Shown here: one piece after another, positions 5,746-10,814 of the stretch
Layout of the letters: each line of letters begins with the position of its first letter
Position numbering within the stretch: the stretch's first letter is position 1
From: Gp6-AA40 sp050742535
GTDB taxonomy: Bacteria > Acidobacteriota > Vicinamibacteria > Vicinamibacterales > UBA2999
Assembly: GCA_050742535.1 (NCBI GenBank)
Contig: JBOGIQ010000188.1
Location: forward strand, 1 to 11,527
Reading direction: 5' to 3'
DNA length: 11,527 bases
Notes under the pieces: generated by a model
Told to the model about the DNA's origin: nothing
The model's input: the letters and a program-made list of their open reading frames with translations, nothing else
Database searches by the model: none
Translations under genes and position numbers: made by a program

Positions 5746-6113
5746 TCTCTGAGCCGGCCGCCAAGCCAGGCGGACGGGACGGTCAAGACCATGCCCATCA
5801 CCCACAGCCATGTGGGCGTCGCGGTATTTCTCAGCGTGAGGAATGCAGCCAGTGTGAGGCCGGTCTGGATCGTGCCGACGATCACCGCGTGCGCGACGCG
5901 TGCACCCGGGGCGAGCCAGGCGGCCACGTAGCCGCCAGCGATCATGCTGACGGCGTTCCCAAACGCCCACATCACTTGTGTGGTGGAGCTTCGGTTGATC
6001 CATGCGGGCTCGGCGCCGAGAATTGCCGTGCCGGCGGCATCGATTCCCAGCAGGCCGAGCGTGAAAACTCCGATGCCGGCCAGGACCGCCAGCGCGCCCC
6101 GGAGCAGCGCCAT
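5721..6113 (-). CDS. Small four-span membrane protein
   Basis: 130 residues with about four hydrophobic segments: ALAVLAGIGVFTLGLLGI, VMWAFGNAVSMIAGGYVAAW, AVIVGTIQTGLTLAAFLTL and TPTWLWVMGMVLTVP, ending in a basic tail. There is no signal for cleavage; it should sit in the inner membrane. The ATG at 6113 directly abuts the TGA of the upstream AraC/GyrI-like regulator (6114-6116), so the two are probably translated together. The last few codons fall at the join with the YfhO-like fragment, so the native C-terminus may be slightly altered. It is a generic small membrane protein of a kind common next to regulators; transport or stress-related function is only inference. Confidence 0.8.
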   Translation of the reverse strand: MALLRGALAVLAGIGVFTLGLLGIDAAGTAILGAEPAWINRSSTTQVMWAFGNAVSMIAGGYVAAWLAPGARVAHAVIVGTIQTGLTLAAFLTLRNTATPTWLWVMGMVLTVPSAWLGGRLREVSRTRLR

Positions 6114-7016
6114 TCAGCGGTCTCCCAGTGGCCAATAGACTTCGGTTCGCCAGTTTGCGGGATCCGGGTGGTCTGCGGGATCGGTGATGTACGACTCCCA
6201 CGGCGCGCCGCCCGGCCGCAGGCCGTTCTTTTCCATCCACCGCTCCATCTCCGCGTAGGTCTCGGCGAGCGTGTCATACGAACCGCCGTGCATCGCGACC
6301 GCCGCCGGCCCGCCCGGAAGCGTTGCCGCTTCGACGTCGTCCATGCCGGCCGCCGCCGCGGCCAGCACGCATCCGGACTCGATCGTGAACAGGCCAGGAC
6401 CGGTGGACAGGTAGCGCGTGAACGGGCGCCCGGCCAGCGGCACGCCGCTCTGCATGGCATGCGGAAACGCCTTGCCGAAGCACTGCGCCATCGTCTGTGC
6501 CAGCTCGTGGCGCGCGCATCGCGCGCGGACGATCAGGACGTGTGCGGGGGTCAGCTCCCGCCGCTCGATTGACAACATGGACATCGACACTCTCCGAGGT
6601 TGCTGCGTGACGTGAAGGTGATAGAGGCCGACGCACGGCCCGGTGGTGTCCGCGAGTGTTACGTGACGGACGTTGGTCGCGGGTGACGCCGCATGTGATG
6701 CATCCCGCCGGTACGCCGATGGGGTGAGGCCAAACTGCCGGCGGAACGCCCGCGTGAAGACTTCATGGCTGGCGAAGCCCGCATCGGCGGCGATGCTGAC
6801 CACTGGATCCGACCCGGTTGCCAATCTCGCCGCGGCCCGTTCGAGCCGCAGACGCAGCATGTACTGCTTCGGCGTTTCGCCGACGACTTTGCGGAAGGCG
6901 CGGTGGAAGTGAAACGGCGACCATCCGGCTCTGGCCGCCAGCACCTCGAGCGAGACGTCGGCATTGGCGTCGCGCACCGAGCGAAGGAGCTGCAGGATCT
7001 CCTGATGGGACGGCAT
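6114..7016 (-). CDS. AraC-family regulator with GyrI-like effector-binding domain
   Basis: 300 residues from the ATG at 7016 (a GTG at 7046 would add 10; neither has a clear ribosome site). The first about 110 residues are an AraC double HTH: LEVLAARAGWSPFHFHRAFR, then VSIAADAGFASHEVFTRAFR and QFGLTPSAYRR. The rest is a GyrI-like small-molecule-binding domain: VSMSMLSIERRELTPAHVLI, GPGLFTIESGCVL, a GGPAAVAMHGGSYDTLAETY core and a closing W.EVYWPL. This MarR/Rob/SbmC-type arrangement binds hydrophobic or cationic compounds and activates stress or efflux genes in relatives. The downstream membrane protein starts at the very next base after the stop, suggesting it is a co-expressed target. A pair of secreted-protein genes diverges from it, with the shared control region at 7017-7118. 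Confidence 0.9.
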   Translation of the reverse strand: MPSHQEILQLLRSVRDANADVSLEVLAARAGWSPFHFHRAFRKVVGETPKQYMLRLRLERAAARLATGSDPVVSIAADAGFASHEVFTRAFRRQFGLTPSAYRRDASHAASPATNVRHVTLADTTGPCVGLYHLHVTQQPRRVSMSMLSIERRELTPAHVLIVRARCARHELAQTMAQCFGKAFPHAMQSGVPLAGRPFTRYLSTGPGLFTIESGCVLAAAAAGMDDVEAATLPGGPAAVAMHGGSYDTLAETYAEMERWMEKNGLRPGGAPWESYITDPADHPDPANWRTEVYWPLGDR

Positions 7017-7118
7017 CTGGAGGGATATTACCTGCGGCCCCCGCACCGACTTGATGTTTCTTGCGGTTCTGCAACGTGGGCCGGCTATCTGACATATCCT
7101 TCCGGCGCGGAGGTCATC
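7017..7118. promoter_or_regulatory. Divergent control region between the regulator and a secreted-protein pair
   Basis: About 100 bp between two divergent starts. Towards the right-hand gene a TTGCGG at 7061-7066 and TATCTG/CATATC near 7086-7098 are possible but poor -35/-10 elements. A clear ribosome site, GGAGG at 7109-7113, stands 5 nt before the ATG at 7119. An AraC-type regulator encoded alongside would be expected to act here. Confidence 0.4.
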
Positions 7119-7823
7119 ATGCGCCTGACGTCACTGCTGTCCCTGGCGCTTCTCGCTGCACTTGGCTCGCCCGTCCTGGCGCAGGACTGGGTTGAATTCG
7201 TCAGCCGCGACGACGGGTTCCGGGTCAACTTTCCCGGCACGCCAATGATGACAACCACCACCTTCACGTCGGAGTACGGCGCCACTCTTCCGGCTCGCGT
7301 CTACAGCGTCACGCGCGGTGGCCGGAAGTTTTCCATGACCGTGGTCGACTACCGGCCGATTGAGAAGCTGCTGACCGAGCGGTCGAAGCAGTGTCCGCCG
7401 TTTGCCGACGAGCGGTGCACAGGTCTGGGCGCCGGCGCGACGGTTGGATACGGGTACTGGAGGACTGATATCCGCGGTGCGCTGGTGTGGGCATCGTGGC
7501 AGATCATGCAGCGCGACGCGAAGGTCACGCACTACATGTGGAACTTCATCGATCTGATCGAAGGCCACCAGCTGCAGCTCACCAACAACGCGGACAAGTC
7601 GCGCACGTTCGTGGCGATCTACATGCACGACAACCGCCTGTACATCTCCGAAGGCACCGTGCCGGATGGCGATCCGCCGCCCGGGCTCTTCCAGCAGTCC
7701 CTCGGGTTCGTCGACAAGGACGGCAACGGCGTCCGCTATGCGGATTATTACGACAACGACTATCCACCTCCGCCGCCTGCGCGAGGCCGGGGAGCCGGCC
7801 CCGCGGCCGTTCCCGGGAAATGA
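7119..7823 (+). CDS. Secreted protein of unknown function
   Basis: 234 residues starting at ATG 7119, chosen for the GGAGG at 7109-7113 and the signal peptide it exposes (MRLTSLLSLALLAALG, then SPVLAQ with likely cleavage after AQ). The open frame extends well upstream but only as antisense of the regulator. The mature part begins DWVEFVSRDDGFRVNFPGTP, a start seen in exported acidobacterial proteins of unknown role. It has two cysteines close together (CPPFADERC) that could form a disulphide, and a proline/arginine-rich tail (YPPPPPARGRG). There are no catalytic motifs I recognise. A DUF6152-like gene follows 16 bp later in the same direction, so the two form a likely operon of exported proteins. 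Confidence 0.85.
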   Translation: MRLTSLLSLALLAALGSPVLAQDWVEFVSRDDGFRVNFPGTPMMTTTTFTSEYGATLPARVYSVTRGGRKFSMTVVDYRPIEKLLTERSKQCPPFADERCTGLGAGATVGYGYWRTDIRGALVWASWQIMQRDAKVTHYMWNFIDLIEGHQLQLTNNADKSRTFVAIYMHDNRLYISEGTVPDGDPPPGLFQQSLGFVDKDGNGVRYADYYDNDYPPPPPARGRGAGPAAVPGK

Positions 7824-7839
7824 GGGAGGCAGGTGAACC

Positions 7840-8256
7840 ATGTTGACGCGTCTACAGGTTCGGCTCATCGCCTGTCTCGCGGCGCTGTGCGGCGCCTGGT
7901 GGCTCACGGCAGCCGCGAGCGCGCATCACTCGCACGGCAACTACGGGGACAACTTCATCGACCTGCAGGGCACGGTGAAGGAAGTGCATCTGCTGAATCC
8001 GCATTCGTGGGTGTATCTGGACGTGCGCGGTCCCAACGGTCAGCCGCAGACGTGGGCGCTCGAGGCAACCAATCGCATCGGACTCGAGCGCGTCGGCGTC
8101 ACGGCCGACAGCCTGAAACCGGGCGAGGCCATCAAGGCCCGATGTCATCCGCTGCGCGACGGCTCACGCGGGTGTCTGCTCGGGTTCGTGAAGACGAAGG
8201 ACGGAACCGTCACGGATTGGGACGGCACGAGGTTGCCGGTGCCCGCGGATTTCTGA
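7840..8256 (+). CDS. DUF6152-like exported protein
   Basis: 138 residues with a signal peptide (LIACLAALCGAWWLTAAASA) followed directly by a His-rich mature N-terminus, HHSHGNYGDN. GTVKEVHLLNPHSWVYLDV, TWALEATNRI and SLKPGEAI come next. This order (HHS, GTV.EV...NPH.W.Y.DV, W.LE, LKPG) is what I know from DUF6152, a small periplasmic domain of unknown function common in Proteobacteria and Acidobacteria. The histidines may bind metal, but that is inference. Purine-rich GGGAGG/AGGTGA sequence precedes the ATG, 16 bp after the previous stop. Length is normal and the gene looks intact. A palindromic repeat sits 11 bp beyond the stop and could stabilise or end the transcript. Confidence 0.85.
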   Translation: MLTRLQVRLIACLAALCGAWWLTAAASAHHSHGNYGDNFIDLQGTVKEVHLLNPHSWVYLDVRGPNGQPQTWALEATNRIGLERVGVTADSLKPGEAIKARCHPLRDGSRGCLLGFVKTKDGTVTDWDGTRLPVPADF

Positions 8257-8267
8257 TTCGACGTAGT

Positions 8268-8285
8268 GTCCGCCTTCAGGCGGAC
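8268..8285. repeat. Palindromic dispersed repeat, copy 1
   Basis: GTCCGCCTTCAGGCGGAC, with perfect 8-bp arms, sits just after the DUF6152-like gene. It is flanked by TAGT on the left and CTGC on the right. The reverse complement with the same flanks recurs at 9780 and 10697. Confidence 0.9.
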
Positions 8286-8292
8286 CTGCGGC

Positions 8293-8453
8293 ACGTGAGT
8301 TGACGCGGTCCGGGTCCTGTCGCCGGGTCTCCCCACTCCGTTCCTCGGCGCAACTGCATTGGTCACGGGAGTGCGCCTGCGGGCGTCGTGGGGATGCCCC
8401 TCCCGGCGCCCTCCCGGCGCCACCCGCTGGAAAAGAACGTCGTCAACTCACGT
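8293..8453. repeat. 161-bp segment bounded by 13-bp inverted repeats
   Basis: ACGTGAGTTGACG (8293-8305) is the exact reverse complement of CGTCAACTCACGT (8441-8453). The interior is very GC-rich and includes an 11-bp tandem, CTCCCGGCGCC, near 8400-8421; I see no gene in it. The right arm overlaps the point where a TIGR03435 reading frame stops short. No target-site duplication is evident. Confidence 0.6.
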
Positions 8454-8588
8454 TAATTGTCGTAAGGTATCTCGTGGCCCGGCGTCAGGGGCGGCTGATG
8501 GCCTCACCGACTCGACCTCGAACGCCAGGGGAGCCTGCGCGCCCACGAGGGTGCTCGCGAAAAGGACAACGATCAGCGATTTCCACAT
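8448..8588 (-). pseudogene. Truncated TIGR03435 family gene (leader fragment, 46 codons)
   Basis: From an ATG at 8588 (AGAAGG just before it) the frame reads MWKSLIVVLFASTLVGAQ, a signal peptide, then APLAFEVESVRPSAAPDAG, which carries the TIGR03435 hallmark F(E/D)VxS(I/V)(K/R)P. It ends 46 codons in at a TGA (8448). The same layout opens the complete member at 10680 (WKFAVVLVIIAAA... then PLAFDVASIRP). The remaining roughly 240 residues of the family are missing; the sequence downstream is the 161-bp inverted-repeat segment, with no continuation in any frame. The break coincides with the right arm of that segment, suggesting a deletion or insertion. Probably non-functional, unless exported as a small peptide. 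Confidence 0.75.
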
Positions 8589-8595
8589 CGCCTTC

Positions 8596-8623
8596 TGATC
8601 CCTGATCCCTGATCCCTGATCCC
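8596..8623. repeat. Four tandem TGATCCC heptamers, copy A
   Basis: Four perfect 7-bp units between the stop of the cupin gene (8626) and the start of the truncated TIGR03435 gene (8588). Read on the gene strand they are GGGATCA units ending 7 bp before its ATG. The same four-unit array lies upstream of the full TIGR03435 gene at 10747-10774. Confidence 0.95.
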
Positions 8624-8625
8624 TA

Positions 8626-9069
8626 TTAAGGCTTCACCACCTTCACCATGTAATAGGTGATGCCGCTCGCCGGCACGTCCTTGAACCAGTGCGGGATGCC
8701 GGCGGGAATCGAAATGAAGTCGCCCTTCTTCAGCTGATGCATCTCGCCGCCCTGAATGTCGGTTCCGAGCATCTGATTCGGCCGCGTCTCCTTGCCGCCG
8801 ACCATCGTTCCACCCGTGACGAAGGTGGCGGAGCCGTCGACGATATAGAAGATGTCGGTTTCTTTGGTGTGAATTTCCACCTGGCCGGGTTTGTTGCGTT
8901 GGGCAAGTGACGCGGTGAAGTCTGGACCGCTGGCGAGCGCGCCGCCTTTCGCCGCGAGCGCCGCGAACTTCTCGGCGTCGAGATACGTGACCTGCGGCGC
9001 CGGCTGCTGCGCAGAGGTGACGGCGAGACAGGCGGCAGACCACAGGAGGACAGCGAATGTGCGTTTCAT
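8626..9069 (-). CDS. Secreted single-domain cupin
   Basis: 147 residues with a signal peptide (MKRTFAVLLWSAACLAVTSA, then QQP). The cupin core shows motif 1 as GQVEIHTKETDIFYIVDG: one His, a Glu four residues later in place of the usual third ligand region, and the closing G. Motif 2 is GDFISIPAGIPHWFKD, with the P-x-G-x2-H pattern complete. A small beta-barrel binding a metal or small ligand in the periplasm is expected; substrate unknown. The first about 50 residues resemble those of the upstream gene product (both have MKR, VTSAQQP and an AALxAKGG stretch), so the two share ancestry at the N-terminus. The ATG at 9069 follows directly on the TAG of that gene, implying coupled translation. 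Confidence 0.88.
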   Translation of the reverse strand: MKRTFAVLLWSAACLAVTSAQQPAPQVTYLDAEKFAALAAKGGALASGPDFTASLAQRNKPGQVEIHTKETDIFYIVDGSATFVTGGTMVGGKETRPNQMLGTDIQGGEMHQLKKGDFISIPAGIPHWFKDVPASGITYYMVKVVKP

Positions 9070-9726
9070 CTATTTAGCCTTCAGGTCCTCGCAGACATAG
9101 ATCCTGGCGAGGTACTCCGCGGGAAGTTCCGGTACGGGAAGGGTGTGATTCGCCGGCGCATCGCACTGCAGAAACGAGACGATTTCTGCCGAACGCCGGA
9201 ATATCCGGGCAAGGTTCGAGGTCGCAAGTATCTGAATCAAGTCGCTGACAGCAGCCGGCGACGAGAGGTCGGCCCGTATGGCTCTGACCGACGGGGGAAC
9301 CTGCTTGTCCGCTCCGTCGACCAGCAGCACGTTCTGGCCGTCGGCGAGTGACACCTCGACGTTGTTGACGGTTGCGATCAGGCGGGCCCGGTTCAACGTC
9401 AAATCGACTCGAATCGAACCGAACTGGTTCGACTGGTGGTAGGAACCTTGTGAGCCTCCGCCGCTGCTCGATTGAGGACCAGCCGCGTACCAGCGTTCGG
9501 TGCCGCGCCACAACACCACGAGCCCTAATTCGCCCGGTTGCCAGCTCACAAATTGACCGACCACGGAAGCGGAGACAGGACGGTCTGTTCCGCTGAAAAA
9601 CGAGCCGCCCTTCGCCAGCAATGCCGCGATTCGTTGCTGGCCCGGCGGCTGAGACGATGGCTGCTGCGCAGATGTCACCGCGACTGATGCCGCAAGCATG
9701 ATGACAGCAGGGAGTATGCGTTTCAT
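9070..9726 (-). CDS. Secreted protein of unknown function, partner of the cupin
   Basis: 218 residues from the ATG at 9726 (an ATG at 9753 would put nine polar residues in front of the signal peptide). The signal peptide is MKRILPAVIMLAASVAVTSA, followed by QQPSSQPPGQQ. An AALLAKGGSFFSGTD stretch parallels AALAAKGGALASGPD of the cupin gene downstream. Then come a Trp-containing beta-like segment (VGQFVSWQPGELGLVVLWRG), a Ser/Gly run (SSSGGGSQGSY), VDLTLNRARLIATVNNVEV and a C-terminal part with two cysteines (FLQCD, IYVCED). No catalytic motif is recognised. The stop abuts the cupin start, so the pair probably works together in the periplasm. Alternatively it is a diverged cupin-like barrel that has lost its ligands. 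Confidence 0.8.
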   Translation of the reverse strand: MKRILPAVIMLAASVAVTSAQQPSSQPPGQQRIAALLAKGGSFFSGTDRPVSASVVGQFVSWQPGELGLVVLWRGTERWYAAGPQSSSGGGSQGSYHQSNQFGSIRVDLTLNRARLIATVNNVEVSLADGQNVLLVDGADKQVPPSVRAIRADLSSPAAVSDLIQILATSNLARIFRRSAEIVSFLQCDAPANHTLPVPELPAEYLARIYVCEDLKAK

Positions 9727-9779
9727 TTCGCTGTCACCGCGATAACGACCCATTTCACGTCATCACGGCCCTCGTGAAG

Positions 9780-9797
9780 GTCCGCCTGAAGGCGGAC
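9780..9797. repeat. Palindromic dispersed repeat, copy 2
   Basis: GTCCGCCTGAAGGCGGAC in the 90-bp gap between the TIGR03435 stop (9817) and the secreted-protein start (9726). Left flank CTCGTGAAG and right flank ACTACGA match copy 3 closely. Confidence 0.92.
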
Positions 9798-9816
9798 ACT
9801 ACGAACAACGTGGCAA

Positions 9817-10680
9817 TCAATTTTCCGAAGGCATCTCGATCGCATCGATGACCAGCACGTCCACCGGCTCCCGGCGGCGCTCGAGTTTGAGTCCGAGCTG
9901 CTCCTGCACGGCTGTGAAGATCGATGGTTTGCTGGAATCCGGATTCAGGGCGACCGACGACGTCGCCCGGCGGTCGAACTCGAGCTCCGCCTCGTAGTCT
10001 CCACGAAGACCCGTCCGATCCACGACCTTCAGGCCGGTCCAGGACCGGAGTTCGCCGGCAAGCTCGTTCATCGAGCGGCCCCCTGAGATGCGCATCATGC
10101 CGTTGTTACCGGAGACTCGTGCGTTGCACGGCGGGGGCGGCTCTGCTGTCGGCAGCACCCCTGATCCAGCCAACCAGGCGCGTTCCCGCTCACGTGCAGC
10201 GTCGAGTTCCGCAGTGCACTCCGGCGATGCAGGCCGCAGCCCGGGACCCAGACGGCCATCGGTGCGTGCCAGGACCAGCGAATACACGTCCAGGGGCCGC
10301 GGCTCGGTATGGGTCTTCAACTTGAAGCGATCCACCAGTAGTTGACGAATCATCTGCGTGTACTGAGCGGGCGTCGGCGTCCCCGCCGCCCGGGCGTCGA
10401 TGTCGAAGTGGCGCTCAGCGACCCAGTCAGGACCTCCGACAATCATTCCCCGCAGCGCGTAATCCGGGTATGCGCGGCTGACGATCATCAGCACGGTTAC
10501 ATTGCGCGGCGACCAGCGACCGCCCGGCAGAGGCGCGCCGATCGTGGTCACAGGAGGATTGGGGGGAGTCGGTCTGATCGACGCGACGTCGAAGGCAAGG
10601 GGAGCAGGCGCGGGGACCTGCGCCTGCGCGACGGCCGCCGCTGCGATGATCACGAGAACCACTGCAAACTTCCACGTCAT
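9817..10680 (-). CDS. TIGR03435 family exported protein
   Basis: 287 residues from the ATG at 10680. The frame is open 22 codons further up, but that extension is a translation of palindromic repeat DNA and would bury the signal peptide (MTWKFAVVLVIIAAAAVAQA). The mature part opens with PLAFDVASIRPTPPNPP, the family hallmark. It continues with LMIVSRAYPDYALRGMIVGG, HFDIDARAAG, QLLVDRFKLKTHTEPR and a Cys pair (SPECTAEL, PPPPCNARV) at the same places as in the copy at 261-1157. VVDRTGLRGDYEAELEF and IFTAVQEQLGLKLERR with a VDVLVIDAIEMPSEN end complete it. Complete and typical in length. Compared with the first copy it shares the order of all these blocks but little close identity, so they are old paralogues. 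Function unknown. Confidence 0.9.
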   Translation of the reverse strand: MTWKFAVVLVIIAAAAVAQAQVPAPAPLAFDVASIRPTPPNPPVTTIGAPLPGGRWSPRNVTVLMIVSRAYPDYALRGMIVGGPDWVAERHFDIDARAAGTPTPAQYTQMIRQLLVDRFKLKTHTEPRPLDVYSLVLARTDGRLGPGLRPASPECTAELDAARERERAWLAGSGVLPTAEPPPPCNARVSGNNGMMRISGGRSMNELAGELRSWTGLKVVDRTGLRGDYEAELEFDRRATSSVALNPDSSKPSIFTAVQEQLGLKLERRREPVDVLVIDAIEMPSEN

Positions 10681-10696
10681 TCCAGCTCTCGTGCAG

Positions 10697-10744
10697 GTCC
10701 GCCTGAAGGCGGACACTACGACGTGAATTCGCCTGAAGGCGGAC
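10697..10744. repeat. Palindromic dispersed repeat, copies 3 and 4 in tandem
   Basis: GTCCGCCTGAAGGCGGAC at 10697-10714 is followed by a shortened copy, TTCGCCTGAAGGCGGAC, at 10728-10744, both leading into ACT. They lie between the heptamer array and the TIGR03435 start, 16 bp upstream of its ATG, so a transcript from the right would carry one or two hairpins in its leader. Confidence 0.92.
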
Positions 10745-10746
10745 AC

Positions 10747-10774
10747 TGATCCCTGATCCCTGATCCCTGATCCC
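10747..10774. repeat. Four tandem TGATCCC heptamers, copy B
   Basis: Four perfect units, the same number and phase as at 8596-8623, again upstream of a TIGR03435 gene. The difference is that here two palindromes separate the array from the start codon. Confidence 0.95.
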
Positions 10775-10783
10775 TGGACCAGC

Positions 10784-10814
10784 CCTTGGGCCTTAGGCCT
10801 GTGGCCTTGGGCCT
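10784..10814. repeat. Tandem CCTTGGGCCT repeat with palindromic core
   Basis: CCTTGGGCCT occurs at 10784-10793 and 10805-10814, separated by the near-palindrome TAGGCCTGTGG. It touches the stop codon (10813-10815) of the ankyrin gene, so the last codons of that gene border the repeat. It could fold as a hairpin after the stop. Confidence 0.7.

Noticed and set aside
5661..6572. A 303-codon open frame on the + strand
   Set aside because: It is antisense to the membrane protein and AraC/GyrI regulator, both of which have clear family motifs on the other strand; its own translation is low-complexity and Arg-rich, as expected of a shadow in GC-rich DNA.
7131..7907. A 258-codon open frame on the - strand
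   Set aside because: It lies across the secreted protein and the start of the DUF6152-like gene, which have signal peptides and ribosome sites; the antisense translation shows no domain.
8290..8605. Plus-strand open frames after the DUF6152-like gene
   Set aside because: They overlap the palindrome, the inverted-repeat segment and the minus-strand TIGR03435 leader; the translations are basic and low in complexity.
10681..10746. A longer start for the second TIGR03435 gene (and a matching tail on antisense frames)
   Set aside because: The added residues are only a translation of the tandem palindromes, and the signal peptide starts cleanly at 10680.
8596..10774. CRISPR array
   Set aside because: The heptamers are contiguous with no spacers, and the palindromes are far apart and irregularly spaced; no cas gene is present.
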